NCBI RefSeq assembly: GCF_014904735.1
Contig: NZ_JACZCR010000027.1
Span: forward strand, 171,387 to 235,386
Direction of reading: 5' to 3'
Length of the DNA stretch: 64,000 nucleotides
Origin: Microbulbifer hainanensis
GTDB lineage: Bacteria; Pseudomonadota; Gammaproteobacteria; Pseudomonadales; Cellvibrionaceae
Part shown: positions 21,731 to 33,485 of the stretch, piece by piece
Numbering within the stretch: position 1 is the first letter of the stretch
How the letters are laid out: every line of letters starts with the position of its first letter
Position numbers and translations under genes: made by a program
Notes under the pieces: model-generated
The model's input: the letters and a program-made list of their open reading frames with translations, nothing else
Told to the model about the DNA's origin: nothing
The model's database searches: none

Positions 21731-21818
21731 GGCCGGTCGGAAAACTGTACAGCGAGCATGGCCGCGTAGAGAACCCATCGCTAGCAGCCCTCCCTGGATT
21801 TCAGCCCGGCCCGGCCAA
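21731..21818. repeat. 88-bp direct repeat, copy 1
   Basis: First of two near-identical 88-bp units in the holB-pilZ gap. It begins GGCCGGTCGG and ends CCGGCCAA; with the preceding T the ends form a short TGGCCGG/CCGGCCA inverted pair. About 95 percent identical to copy 2. Confidence 0.92.
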
Positions 21819-21856
21819 TCCAGCCGCTCCACGCATTCACGGCGCCTTCGGCCCTT

Positions 21857-21944
21857 GGCCGGTCGCGAAGTTGTACAGCGAGCATGGCCGCGTAGAGAGC
21901 CCATCGCTAGCAGCCCTCCCTGGATTTCAGCCCGGCCCGGCCAA
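21857..21944. repeat. 88-bp direct repeat, copy 2
   Basis: Second unit, 126 bp after the first. Differences are confined to a few positions near the left end and one in the middle. The spacer between copies is 38 bp and not repeated. Confidence 0.92.
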
Positions 21945-21948
21945 CCCT

Positions 21949-21974
21949 GGCCGGTCGCAAAACTGTACAGCGAG
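21949..21974. repeat. Truncated third copy of the repeat left end
   Basis: The first 26 bases of the unit (GGCCGGTCGCAAAACTGTAC and following AGCGAG) recur directly next to the holB stop and then pass into the hairpin at 21957-22001. Confidence 0.85.
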
Positions 21975-21983
21975 CAGTGCTCG

Positions 21984-22001
<18 letters not shown>
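21957..22001 (-). terminator. Long hairpin covering the holB stop codon
   Basis: Arms GCAAAACTGTAC (21957-21968) and GTACAGTTTTGC (21990-22001) pair perfectly; inside, AGCGAGCA pairs with TGCTCGCT around a one-base centre, with a 4-base bulge. The holB stop lies in the stem. It has no T run, so it is more likely an RNA-stabilising or processing element than a terminator. Confidence 0.5.
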
Positions 22002-24733
<2,732 letters not shown>

Positions 24734-24740
<7 letters not shown>

Positions 24741-25504
24741 AATTCTTCCGCTATCAGCTGCTGCAATCGCCGCGTTTCCGGGCCCGGCGCCCAGTGGCGG
24801 TGACCGAAGAGTTCTCGTACAGGCATCACGCCGCGTACGCTATTACACAGAGCCACTTCGTCTGCTGTGCAGAGCGTGGCCAAATCGATATCGGCTTCGT
24901 GCAGGTGCACTTTCGCAGAGAGCCAGTCGCGCATCACACCGCGCACACCGCAGCGGCGCAGATCTGGCGTCCACCAGTGGCCACCGATCCAGAGCAGGAG
25001 GTTACAGCGCAGACTCTCGATCACCCGCCCCTGGGTGTCTCGGAGCAAGCCGTCGAAGCCCTCCGCCGTCGGCAATTCCTCTTTGGCGCGATTATATCCC
25101 GTGCGCTGCAGTAATTTGCAGCCCGGGTTGGCAGTTTCGCCGACGGACAATCGCGTTGAGCAGGGAAACAGCCGCGCGCCGCCGAGCAGTTCCGGGGTCG
25201 GGTCGAGGGGGGAAAGGGTGAAGTCCCAGTGCTGGCGGCCGTCCCGCTCGCCTACCCGCAATCGCAACTTGGCGTCGCGCCAGGGGCTACTCGCCACAAG
25301 TGACCGGACAGTAACCTCGATAGAATCGAGCGTCTGACGGTTTAGTTGACCGCTTCGCTGCAATCGTTCGCGGTGGAGCGACCAAAGGGGCAGCTGGCCG
25401 TGATGGCCGCGCATGGTTTCGAGCAGACCGCCGGCAAAGGCACTGTCTGCTGGCAGGGAATCTGCGGTGCCGCTTTCGGTGAAATATTGCGCAAGGCTAG
25501 ACAT
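24734..25504 (-). CDS. pabC: 4-amino-4-deoxychorismate lyase
   Basis: A 256-residue fold-type IV PLP enzyme that splits aminodeoxychorismate into p-aminobenzoate and pyruvate, the step after PabB. The segment ARLFPCSTRLSVGETANPGCKLLQR includes the PLP lysine; DGLLRDTQGRVIESLRCNLL is the usual GxVxE region and ALCNSVRGVMPVREL the C-terminal binding loop. Overlap with mltG (7 bp) shows coupling. Confidence 0.93.
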
Positions 25505-25554
25505 GGCTTCTCCGGAATCAATATGCGCCCGCCTCTACCGGCGGACGCACCGGA

Positions 25555-26796
25555 TCAGGCCCGCCTGAAGATCAGGGATCCGTTGGTACCGCCAAAACCG
25601 AAGGAGTTTGAGAGCACGGCATCAATCGACATTGCCTGGGCTTCCATCGGTACCAGGTTGACGCCCTTGCAGGCCTCATCCGGGTTGTCCAGGTTGATGG
25701 TGGGCGGCGCGACCTGATCACGCAGCGCGAGTACCGAAAAGATGGCTTCGATTGCGCCGGCGGCACCGAGAAGGTGGCCCGTCATGGATTTGGTGGAACT
25801 GACGGCAATCTTATCGGCGGCGCTGCCGAATACTGAATGCACAGCGGCGATTTCCGCCTTGTCACCTAGCGGCGTCGAAGTACCGTGGGCATTGATATAT
25901 TGCACGTCGCCAGCATTGAGTTCGGCATCGCGAAGCGCGTTCTGCATAGACAGCGCCGCCCCGGCGCCATTTTCCGGCGGCGAAGTCATATGGAAGGCAT
26001 CGCCACTCATACCGAACCCAGTCAGCTCGGCGTAGATCTTGGCACCGCGTGCGACCGCCCGCTCGTACTCCTCGAGTACCAGCACGCCGGCGCCCTCACC
26101 CAGCACGAAGCCGTCGCGATCGCGATCCCAGGGGCGGCTTGCCGCTTGCGGATCGTCGTTCCGGGTCGACAGCGCACGGGCTGCACAGAAGCCGCCCAAT
26201 CCGACCGGGGTAGTGACCATCTCGGCGCCGCCGCAGACCATCACGTCGGCATCGCCGTATTGAATCGTACGCAGACCGAGACCAATGGCGTGTGTACCGG
26301 TCGTACAGGCGGTTGTGGTCGAAAGGTTCGGACCTTTCATGCCGTATTTAATCGACAGGTTGCCGGCGACCATATTGATGATCGCACCGGGCACAAAAAA
26401 GGGAGACACGCGACGCGGACCCTTTTCGGCAATCAGCATGGCGTTGTTTTCAATCGCCGCAATCCCGCCCATACCGGAACCGATACAAGCACCTACACGG
26501 GGCGCATCGGTTTCGCTAACTTCCAGGCCACTGTCTTCGACGGCCTGAATGCCCGCCACCATGCCGTACTGCAGAAACACGTCCATTTTGCGTGCTTCTT
26601 TTTCCGGCATATAGGGTGTCGGATCAAAATTCTTTACTGTGGCGGCAAAGCGAGTGGAAAAAGCCGAAACGTCAAAAGACTCGATTGGCGCAGCACCGCT
26701 TTTACCGGCGAGAACGCCGGACCAGTTTTCGTCCAGGGTATTGCCCAGCGGGCCAACCATACCCACTCCGGTTACGACTACTCTTCTACGCGACAC
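25555..26796 (-). CDS. fabF: Beta-ketoacyl-ACP synthase II
   Basis: A 413-residue condensing enzyme of fatty-acid elongation. It shows [15 protein letters not shown] at the N-terminus, the active-site cysteine in [16 protein letters not shown] near residue 164, and the two histidines in [11 protein letters not shown] and [16 protein letters not shown] start at GTG 26796, which has GGGGG seven bases upstream; the ATG at 26817 lies in that same ribosome-site region. It elongates palmitoleoyl-ACP and controls temperature-dependent unsaturation. It lies between acpP and pabC in the conserved order. Confidence 0.96.
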   Translation of the reverse strand: MSRRRVVVTGVGMVGPLGNTLDENWSGVLAGKSGAAPIESFDVSAFSTRFAATVKNFDPTPYMPEKEARKMDVFLQYGMVAGIQAVEDSGLEVSETDAPRVGACIGSGMGGIAAIENNAMLIAEKGPRRVSPFFVPGAIINMVAGNLSIKYGMKGPNLSTTTACTTGTHAIGLGLRTIQYGDADVMVCGGAEMVTTPVGLGGFCAARALSTRNDDPQAASRPWDRDRDGFVLGEGAGVLVLEEYERAVARGAKIYAELTGFGMSGDAFHMTSPPENGAGAALSMQNALRDAELNAGDVQYINAHGTSTPLGDKAEIAAVHSVFGSAADKIAVSSTKSMTGHLLGAAGAIEAIFSVLALRDQVAPPTINLDNPDEACKGVNLVPMEAQAMSIDAVLSNSFGFGGTNGSLIFRRA

Positions 26797-26899
26797 TCGT
26801 GTTCCCCCGAAAATCATTCATCCACCGCTGCGTTTTCCGCCAACTGTTTGTCGACGAAGCACAATTTTGCGGTCACATTTCTCCAGTGCGAATAAAAGG

Positions 26900-26930
26900 A
26901 GAGCCGTACTATGCAACATAGAACGGCTCT
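26900..26930 (-). terminator. Intercistronic hairpin between acpP and fabF
   Basis: A 14-bp stem with one mismatch (AGAGCCGTACTATG against CATAGAACGGCTCT) and a CAA loop lies in the 194-bp acpP-fabF gap. On the minus strand it is followed by CCTTTTATT rather than a true T run, so it fits a partial terminator or processing signal that would raise ACP over FabF. Confidence 0.62.
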
Positions 26931-26990
26931 CGCAATACACTCAGCCTCGGGTGCAGAAGGCTACCCGACGCTTAAACTACCCAGCGGAGA

Positions 26991-27227
26991 TTAACCAAGG
27001 TTTTCCTTGATGTAATCAATGGCCAGCTGAACAGTTGTAATTTTTTCGGCTTCTTCATCGGGAATTTCGGTTTCGAATTCCTCTTCGAGAGCCATGACCA
27101 ACTCAACTGTGTCAAGGGAGTCAGCGCCCAGATCTTCAACAAATGAGGCTTCAGGCTTTACGTCTTCTTCCTTCACGCCCAGTTGTTCAGCAACGATCTT
27201 TTTAACGCGCTCTTCAATGCTGCTCAT
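26991..27227 (-). CDS. acpP: Acyl carrier protein
   Basis: A 78-residue ACP almost identical in pattern to E. coli AcpP. The phosphopantetheine serine lies in [20 protein letters not shown] near residue 37, with strongly acidic helices before and after. It carries acyl chains for fatty acids, lipid A and other products. Long gaps on both sides (about 195 bp downstream, 225 bp upstream) suggest its own promoter, as in E. coli. Confidence 0.98.
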   Translation of the reverse strand: MSSIEERVKKIVAEQLGVKEEDVKPEASFVEDLGADSLDTVELVMALEEEFETEIPDEEAEKITTVQLAIDYIKENLG

Positions 27228-27452
27228 GATTCAATTTAACTCCTAGTGGATAAAAATCTGTTGTAGTCGTTATTGTTATTCCGCCTCTGTGATACGCGCA
27301 AATAACGACCGGCTCACACAGCTTCTGGTTAATGCGAGGCGGCATTGTACCCCAACTTTTTCGGGATGTAATGCGCAGCCTTTCACGACCATCAGCTAGA
27401 TTACAAAAACTTTAACAATCAGTAGGTTACGACGATTTTCTCACAAAAATCA

Positions 27453-28208
27453 TCAAGACATATACATGCCACCATTCACATGAATGGTCTCGCCAGTGAC
27501 ATAACCACCGGCATCACTGGCCAAAAATGCGACAACGGAAGCGATCTCTTCCGGCTGTCCCAGTCGACCCAGTGGAATCTTGCTCAACAGTGCTTCGCGC
27601 TGAGCTTCCGGCAGCACCTTGGTCATATCGGTATCGATAAAACCTGGTGCCACCGTATTAACGGTGATACCGCGGGAACCCACTTCTGCCGCTAGCGAAC
27701 GACCAAATCCAGCAACACCGGCCTTGGTTGCCGCGTAATTGCTCTGGCCCGCGTTACCCATGCTGCCGACCACGGAACTGATATTGACAATGCGCCCCCA
27801 GCGGGCCTTTGTCATGTCTCTCAGGCAGGCTTTGGTCATACGGTAAACCGCAGACAGGTTGGTGTCGATGACCGAATCCCACTCATCGTCCTTCATGCGC
27901 ATCAGCAGGTTGTCCTTGGTGATGCCGGCATTGTTGATCAGGATGGTGGGCGCGCCAAATTCGCTTTTTACTGACTCGAGCAGCCCGGCGAGGCTCTCGG
28001 CGCTGGTCACATCCAGCACCTTGCCGGCACCGGTAACGCCCTTCTCGGCAAAGCGCGCACTGATCTTTTCCGCACCGGCATCACTGGTAGCAGTGCCGAT
28101 CACAGTGGCGCCCAGCGCACCCAGCGTATCGGCAATAGCGGCGCCGATTCCGCGGCTGGCACCGGTCACCAGCGCCACTTTACCCTGCAGGTTGTTTGTT
28201 AGTGTCAT
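27453..28208 (-). CDS. fabG: 3-oxoacyl-ACP reductase
   Basis: A 251-residue classical SDR. The NADPH-binding motif VALVTGASRGIGAAIA, the NNAGIT motif, catalytic Ser in INISSVVGSMGNAGQSNYAATKAG with YxxxK, and PGFIDTDMT match FabG closely. It reduces beta-ketoacyl-ACP in each elongation cycle. It lies between fabD and acpP as in most proteobacteria. Confidence 0.96.
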   Translation of the reverse strand: MTLTNNLQGKVALVTGASRGIGAAIADTLGALGATVIGTATSDAGAEKISARFAEKGVTGAGKVLDVTSAESLAGLLESVKSEFGAPTILINNAGITKDNLLMRMKDDEWDSVIDTNLSAVYRMTKACLRDMTKARWGRIVNISSVVGSMGNAGQSNYAATKAGVAGFGRSLAAEVGSRGITVNTVAPGFIDTDMTKVLPEAQREALLSKIPLGRLGQPEEIASVVAFLASDAGGYVTGETIHVNGGMYMS

Positions 28209-28251
28209 TGTTACTCCTGGTAGTTCCCCCGACCTCAGGTCCGGGCGAGAA

Positions 28252-29196
28252 TCATTCTGCCGTCGCCACCAGCGCCTCGTTGAGCTGCGCCGGTGATTCG
28301 ATATTGTGGCTGCTCAGCCCGCGATCGATTCGCTTGGCCAGTCCGGACAGCACTTTGCCCGGACCGCACTCCACCAGCTCGGCAATACCGCTTGCGGCCA
28401 TCGCCTGAACGCAGGCAGTCCAGCGCACCGGGCTGTAAATCTGCTCGACCATCAGCTGCTTGATCGCTTCCGGGTCGGCTTCCGGCTTGGCGTGAACATT
28501 GTGAATAACAGCTATTTCCGGCACGTGAAAGGTTGTGGCTTCGATCTGCGGTGCCAGCTTTTCCGCCGCGGGGCGCATCAGCTCGGTATGGAACGGCGCA
28601 CTGACTGGAAGCGGCATGGCGCGCTTCGCACCCGCAGCCTTACAGGCTTCAATGGCGCGCTCGACCGCCGCCTTGCTACCGGCGATGACTACCTGGCCCG
28701 GAGAGTTGTAATTGACCGCCGCCACAACTTCGCCCTGGGCGGAGTCGGCGCAGGCCTTTTCCACTGCCGCATCATCAAGACCGATAACCGCGGCCATGGC
28801 GCCCTCACCCGCCGGTACGGCTTCCTGCATCAGGCGACCACGCTCGCGAACCAGGCGTACGCCGTCGGCAAAACCGAGGCTGCCAGAGCAGACCAGTGCG
28901 GACCACTCTCCCAGGCTGTGGCCGGCCATCAGAGCCGGATGCACACCGCCGCGCGCGCACCAAACGCGATACAGCGCCACGCTGGCAGTCAGCAGCAGGG
29001 GCTGGGTCCGCTCGGTAAGATTGATATCTGCCTGCTCACCTTTCTGGCACAGATCCCAGAGATCGTAGCCGAGCACGTCGGAAGCCTCGGCAAAGGTGGC
29101 ATGTACTTCGGGGAATTCAGCCGCGGCGTCCGCCAGCATTCCAATCTGCTGGGAGCCTTGGCCGGGGAAGACGAATGCGAGCCTTGCATTGGTCAT
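28252..29196 (-). CDS. fabD: Malonyl-CoA:ACP transacylase
   Basis: A 314-residue transacylase loading malonyl groups on ACP. It has FVFPGQGSQQIGM at the N-terminus, the nucleophile Ser in LMAGHSLGEWSALVCSG near residue 92, and VSAPFHTELMRPA with the catalytic His. The gene is directly downstream of plsX (56-bp gap); in E. coli fabH occupies this gap, so fabH is missing here as in Pseudomonas. Confidence 0.96.
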   Translation of the reverse strand: MTNARLAFVFPGQGSQQIGMLADAAAEFPEVHATFAEASDVLGYDLWDLCQKGEQADINLTERTQPLLLTASVALYRVWCARGGVHPALMAGHSLGEWSALVCSGSLGFADGVRLVRERGRLMQEAVPAGEGAMAAVIGLDDAAVEKACADSAQGEVVAAVNYNSPGQVVIAGSKAAVERAIEACKAAGAKRAMPLPVSAPFHTELMRPAAEKLAPQIEATTFHVPEIAVIHNVHAKPEADPEAIKQLMVEQIYSPVRWTACVQAMAASGIAELVECGPGKVLSGLAKRIDRGLSSHNIESPAQLNEALVATAE

Positions 29197-29252
29197 GGAA
29201 CATCCTTAAACCTGGTTGTCGTAAGCGGGGGTTGCCGTCAGACCGCCTGCAC

Positions 29253-30266
29253 TCAGGACCGGCTTTTGGCTTGCGCCAGCCGGCTGGCCAGATCGGCCTC
29301 GGCACACTCTTTGGCGGTGATCATGGCCCGGTAGAATGCCTCACTGCTGGCACCGCCGTGACTCTTGATCACATTGCCTCTGACCCCTAAAAAACTGGCG
29401 CCATTATAGCGAGCGGGTTCCACCTGTGTACGCCATTTTCGCAACAGCTTTATGGCTAACTGGCCAAAAAAACGCTTGAACGAGCCCTTTTTCTCAATCG
29501 TGAACGCCTTTTGACCCATTAGTCTAATGACGCCCTCGGCGGACTTCATTGCCACGTTGCCCATAAGCCCATCACAGACAACGACATCCACGACACCGGT
29601 AAAGATGTCGTGCCCCTCTACAAAACCAGCGTAGTTGATATTGGGGTCGGCCTCGAACAGTTCGGCCGCTCGACGTATCTCTTCAGTGCCCTTGTGCGGC
29701 TCGGCACCGATATTGAGCAGCGCCACCTTGAGGTCGCGATTGCCGGTGTGGACGCGCTGCGCCTCTACACCCATATGCGCGAACTGCAGGAGATCTTCGG
29801 CACTGCAGTCGATATTAGCACCCAGATCGAGCAGGAAGCAGGAACCGGACTCCGTCGGCAGGGACTTGCCCAGTGCCGGTCGCCGAACCCCCTCTATATT
29901 ACCGAGCAGGTTCCGACTCAGCGCCAGCAGAGCACCGGTATTGCCGGAAGTGACCATCGCCTGAGACTCCCCCCTGGCCACAGCCTGCAGGGCTTGCGCC
30001 ATGGACGAGTCGCGCTTGTGGCGAACAGCCTGAATGGGGTTGCAGGCCTGGGTCACGACCTGCTCACAGGAAATGACTTCCAGACGGGCGGCCAGTTCGG
30101 GATGCCCTTCAGCATCAATAAGGGGTTGGAGTTGGGAGTGCGGACCGAAAAGCTTCAGTTCCGACTGGGGGAATTTCTGGAGGAATCTGATACAGGCCGG
30201 AACGACAGAGCGGGGACCTAAGTCCCCGCCCATCGCATCCACGGCCAATCGCAATTGGCTGGACAA
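29253..30266 (-). CDS. plsX: Phosphate acyltransferase
   Basis: A 337-residue enzyme making acyl-phosphate from acyl-ACP for phospholipid synthesis. Motifs are LRLAVDAMGGDLGPRSVVP, MVTSGNTGALLALS, FLLDLGANIDC, VCDGLMGNVAMKS and NGASFLGVRGNVIKSHG. The start is TTG, lying just after the rpmF stop with GAAGAAGAG as a likely ribosome site; no ATG fits the family N-terminus (the first ATG is inside AVDAMGGD). A second TTG four codons later is possible. Coupled to rpmF. Confidence 0.94.
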   Translation of the reverse strand: MSSQLRLAVDAMGGDLGPRSVVPACIRFLQKFPQSELKLFGPHSQLQPLIDAEGHPELAARLEVISCEQVVTQACNPIQAVRHKRDSSMAQALQAVARGESQAMVTSGNTGALLALSRNLLGNIEGVRRPALGKSLPTESGSCFLLDLGANIDCSAEDLLQFAHMGVEAQRVHTGNRDLKVALLNIGAEPHKGTEEIRRAAELFEADPNINYAGFVEGHDIFTGVVDVVVCDGLMGNVAMKSAEGVIRLMGQKAFTIEKKGSFKRFFGQLAIKLLRKWRTQVEPARYNGASFLGVRGNVIKSHGGASSEAFYRAMITAKECAEADLASRLAQAKSRS

Positions 30267-30269
30267 AGT

Positions 30270-30461
30270 TTACTCTTCTTCAGAGCCGCCGACTTCGATC
30301 ACCTTGCGACCGCGGTAGAAACCGTCTTCGGTCACGTGGTGACGACGGTGCTTTTCACCGGTAGTCGGATCTACGGACAGAGCCGCGCCAGCGCCCAGGG
30401 CGTCGTGAGAACGACGCATGCCGCGACGGGAACGGGTCTTTTTGCTTTTTTGAACAGCCAT
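30270..30461 (-). CDS. rpmF: 50S ribosomal protein L32
   Basis: A 63-residue basic ribosomal protein, with [20 protein letters not shown] at the N-terminus and a middle [20 protein letters not shown] segment typical of proteobacterial L32. The C-terminal EEE is acidic and a little longer than in E. coli. It sits between yceD and plsX, the widely conserved order that ties ribosome supply to lipid synthesis. Confidence 0.97.
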   Translation of the reverse strand: MAVQKSKKTRSRRGMRRSHDALGAGAALSVDPTTGEKHRRHHVTEDGFYRGRKVIEVGGSEEE

Positions 30462-30533
30462 GGCTTGCTCCTAAATCAACAAATTACACTGGAACCGGGG
30501 CGCCTACCGGCGAGCCCAAACTCATCGACAGGT

Positions 30534-31064
30534 CTAGGACTTGTTCGATGAACCCTTCAACTGTTCCAGCACTTTAAAGGGGTTTTCTCGCTGCTCACCG
30601 GCCTCTTCGTCACCGCCCTCAGAGTGGAAGCGGTCGCGGGCGACACACTCCTGCTCGTGGTAGGCCACCATTGGCAGATTGAGCAAAATCTCATCTTCCA
30701 GCGCCTCATACAGGTTGAGGTCATCCCCGTCCTGTATGATCGGGTCCAGATCCTTGGGCAAAGCATTACCCTGTTCCTCGGACCAGACCACTCCCCAGTG
30801 AAACTCCGCCTCGACCTCATCGGGCATTTCCTGCAAGCACCGCTGGCACAGCAGCTGCACTGAACAATGCAGCTTGCCATTGACCACGCGATGCCCCTGC
30901 AGATCCCGCCCGAAATCGAGCTCGGCGCGCACCTCCCCTTCGATCGATTCCACAGCAGCGGCCAACCGTTCAAGCTGATCCGACGGAATCGTACCGATCA
31001 GCTGCTGTTCGCGCTGCACCAGCTTGCGTGCATCGATGCGCTTGGGAAGTGGGGGTATCGACAT
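30534..31064 (-). CDS. yceD: YceD/DUF177 23S rRNA accumulation protein
   Basis: A 176-residue DUF177 protein. The family core GEVRAELDFGRDLQGHRVVNG leads to CSVQLLCQRCLQEMPDEVE, a C-x2-C pair, and an acidic C-terminal half with VEDEILLNLPMVAYHEQE-like sequence (seen as ALEDEILLNLPMVAYHEQEC). YceD is needed for 23S rRNA accumulation in plants and bacteria; exact role unclear. First gene of the minus-strand rpmF-plsX-fab operon and divergent from maf. Confidence 0.92.
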   Translation of the reverse strand: MSIPPLPKRIDARKLVQREQQLIGTIPSDQLERLAAAVESIEGEVRAELDFGRDLQGHRVVNGKLHCSVQLLCQRCLQEMPDEVEAEFHWGVVWSEEQGNALPKDLDPIIQDGDDLNLYEALEDEILLNLPMVAYHEQECVARDRFHSEGGDEEAGEQRENPFKVLEQLKGSSNKS

Positions 31065-31173
31065 AAGCGCGCAATTCTATGGACAAGCCCTACCCTTGTC
31101 AAAACAATTCAACCGCCGCAAGATCGGCGCCGCAGGTCGAATTTAGACAACCTTTTTCAGCGGAACCTCAGAT

Positions 31174-31806
31174 ATGGCTCGCCCTTTGATTCTAGCCTCC
31201 AGCTCACCCTACCGGAGAGACCTCCTCGAGCAGCTGCAGATCCCCTTCGAGTGCGCTTCCCCCCATATAAATGAAGAAGCATTCCTGGGCGAACAACCCA
31301 GCGCCCTGGCCGGACGACTCGCCAGGGAAAAGGCGCAAGCACTGGCCGGGACTTTTCCGGATGCACTGATCATTGGATCCGACCAGGTGGCCGAGTGCGA
31401 CGGCCAGGCGCTCGGCAAACCGGGCAACCACACTCGCGCAGCAACCCAACTACAAGCGTGCTCCGGCCGACAGGTAAATTTCTATACGGGACTCAGCGTC
31501 CTCGATTCTGCGTCCGGCAAACAGCGCACCGAAATCGAACGATTCACCGTGCACTTCCGCCAACTGAGTGAAGCGCAGATCAATTACTACCTTGAGCAGG
31601 AAAAGCCGTTTGATTGTGCCGGTTCGTTTAAAGTAGAGGGTCTTGGTATAGCACTGTTCGAAAAAATGGAAGGGAATGACTTCAATTCCCTCATCGGACT
31701 CCCATTAATTCGATTGGTAGACTTGCTGCGCGCTTTTGGGCTCGACCCACTAACCACCACACCTCAAGCTACGAGCGGCGGCCAGCGCAACAATTCTGAG
31801 AAGTGA
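31174..31806 (+). CDS. Maf-family nucleoside triphosphate pyrophosphatase (YceF type)
   Basis: A 210-residue Maf protein. It has the N-terminal SSSPYRRDLLEQLQIPFEC, IIGSDQVAECDGQALGKPG with the catalytic Asp, and the C-terminal CAGSFKVEGLGIALFEKMEG segment. The arrangement with divergent yceD-rpmF and the sequence IIGSDQVA place it in the YceF subfamily, which hydrolyses 7-methyl-GTP and other non-canonical nucleotides. Its end overlaps the convergent HAD phosphatase gene by 43 bp. Confidence 0.9.
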   Translation: MARPLILASSSPYRRDLLEQLQIPFECASPHINEEAFLGEQPSALAGRLAREKAQALAGTFPDALIIGSDQVAECDGQALGKPGNHTRAATQLQACSGRQVNFYTGLSVLDSASGKQRTEIERFTVHFRQLSEAQINYYLEQEKPFDCAGSFKVEGLGIALFEKMEGNDFNSLIGLPLIRLVDLLRAFGLDPLTTTPQATSGGQRNNSEK

Positions 31807-32408
31807 TCAATGATTGCATGTGGATTGAGCGCCGCAAGACGCTCGGGATGGTGCGCGCCGTAGCTGACACCGATTGATGCCATGCCCGCCGCGGCGGCCA
31901 TCTCCAGGTCGTAGACCGTATCTCCGACCATCACTGCTTTCTCGAGCCCGCACCCGGTCTCCTCCAGCAACTGATGCAACATCAGCGGATGCGGCTTGGA
32001 AGCGGTCTCATCAGCGCAGCGGCTGGCCACGAAAAGATCAGCCATACCGTGCTCTTCAAACTCGCGGTTGAGGCCCTGGCGACTTTTGCCGGTCGCCACC
32101 GCAAGCTGATGACCACCTCCCAACAGCTGGTCAAGCGTCGCCAGGACGCCATCGAACAACGGCAGCGGCTCGGCTCGCGCCGCCAGCCACTCCTCGGAAT
32201 ACAGATCCCGCAGCTGCTGGCGCTGGTCACTGGCAGTCTCAGGAAACAGGGACGCGATCGCCTCCGGCAGGCCGAGACCAATAATATTGCCGACCACCTC
32301 GGGCGCGAGCACCGGCAGCCCTACCCGCTCCGCAGCGCGCAACATACAGGACACAATGCGGTCCTCGGAGTTACACACAGTGCCGTCCCAGTCGAGGATT
32401 ACCAACAT
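31764..32408 (-). CDS. HAD-superfamily phosphatase, phosphoglycolate-phosphatase-like
   Basis: A 214-residue HAD hydrolase. Motif I is ILDWDGTVCNS, motif II the TGKS segment in LAVATGKSRQGLN, motif III the lysine in TASKPHPLMLHQLL, and motif IV VMVGDTVYDLEMAAAAG, with GVSYGAH after. It is most like Gph-type enzymes placed next to rluC in pseudomonads, there annotated as phosphoglycolate phosphatase. The nucleophile is the first Asp of DWDGT. I start at ATG 32408 (AGAGAG eight bases upstream) rather than the GTG at 32414. Substrate unknown. Confidence 0.88.
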   Translation of the reverse strand: MLVILDWDGTVCNSEDRIVSCMLRAAERVGLPVLAPEVVGNIIGLGLPEAIASLFPETASDQRQQLRDLYSEEWLAARAEPLPLFDGVLATLDQLLGGGHQLAVATGKSRQGLNREFEEHGMADLFVASRCADETASKPHPLMLHQLLEETGCGLEKAVMVGDTVYDLEMAAAAGMASIGVSYGAHHPERLAALNPHAIIDHFSELLRWPPLVA

Positions 32409-32423
32409 AGCCACATCTCTCTG

Positions 32424-33428
32424 TTACTGATCGCGCAGCGACTGCAAAACGGATTCCAGTTCCGCCGAGAGCGGCGCCTTTACTTCAACCTTTTCACCAT
32501 CGGGCAGCGTACAGCGCACCAGCTGCGAGTGCAGGAACAGGCGCTTGAGGCCAAATTCACGAAACTCCCGATTAACCGCGTCATCAGTGTACTTGGCATC
32601 TCCCGCGAGCGGACAGCCGACAAATTGGGCATGGACCCGAATCTGGTGCGTGCGGCCCGTGACCGGTTCGGCCGCGACCAGGGTCGCCCCCTTGAACCGC
32701 TCGAGTACCTGAAAGCGGGTCTCCGAGGGTTTCCCCTCCGGATTGACCGATACCATCCGCTCACCGCTCTTCAATGTGTTCTTTTTCAGCGGAGCCTCCA
32801 CCACCCGGCGACCCCGCGGCCACTTGCCCGCAGCAAGGGCAAGGTAGGACTTACCGATCCGGCCGGCACGGAGCTCGGCCTGGATGTGCTGCAGCACTTT
32901 CCGCTTGCGCGCCACCATAATGGCGCCACTGGTATCCCGGTCGAGCCGGTGCACCAACTCAATAAATGGGCTTTCCGGATACATTTGGCGCAACGTCTCA
33001 ATCAGTCCGAGCCGCACACCGCTGCCGCCGTGTACCGCGAGGCCGGCCGGCTTGTTAATGACCAGCAGCCCCTTGTCATCATAAAGTATGGATTCTTCTA
33101 CCAGTTGGCGCAGCTGATCACCGGCAACCGCGGCCGGAGCCTGTTCTGCAGCGCGAATGGGCGGCACCCGCACCACGTCGCCCGCCTGCAACTTGTATTC
33201 CGCTTTCACCCTACCTTTATTGACGCGCACTTCACCCTTGCGGAGGATGCGATAGATACGCGAGCGCGGCACCCCCTTAAGGCGCGACTGCAGGAAGTTG
33301 TCGATACGCTGACCGGCCAGTTCGTCCGGAACCGTGAGCAACTGGACACCACCAGCAGGGCTCCAACGGTCAGTGGGGGCGGCGTCTGACGCCGATTCGG
33401 GGGGGGATGTACTTCGCATGGGGCGCAT
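32424..33428 (-). CDS. rluC: 23S rRNA pseudouridine synthase C
   Basis: A 334-residue pseudouridine synthase. An S4 RNA-binding domain near the N-terminus (GQRIDNFLQSRLKGVPRSRI, RKGEVRVNKGR) precedes the RluA-type catalytic domain with the Asp in VHRLDRDTSGAIMVAR. RluC modifies 955, 2504 and 2580 of 23S rRNA. The frame runs on to 33566, but that part is antisense to the rne promoter; I chose ATG 33428, and ATG 33419 is the alternative. Divergent from rne as in E. coli. Confidence 0.93.
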   Translation of the reverse strand: MRPMRSTSPPESASDAAPTDRWSPAGGVQLLTVPDELAGQRIDNFLQSRLKGVPRSRIYRILRKGEVRVNKGRVKAEYKLQAGDVVRVPPIRAAEQAPAAVAGDQLRQLVEESILYDDKGLLVINKPAGLAVHGGSGVRLGLIETLRQMYPESPFIELVHRLDRDTSGAIMVARKRKVLQHIQAELRAGRIGKSYLALAAGKWPRGRRVVEAPLKKNTLKSGERMVSVNPEGKPSETRFQVLERFKGATLVAAEPVTGRTHQIRVHAQFVGCPLAGDAKYTDDAVNREFREFGLKRLFLHSQLVRCTLPDGEKVEVKAPLSAELESVLQSLRDQ

Positions 33429-33450
33429 AATAGCGCCCGGGCCTTTGTAA

Positions 33451-33479
33451 TTGAAGCGCCCTGTCCGGCATGCTATATT
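33451..33479 (+). promoter_or_regulatory. Sigma-70 promoter of the rne leader
   Basis: TTGAAG (33451-33456) and TATATT (33474-33479) separated by exactly 17 bases, in the gap between divergent rluC and rne. Predicted transcription start about 33486, giving a leader of roughly 720 nt before rne. Confidence 0.72.
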
Positions 33480-33485
33480 CGGCCG

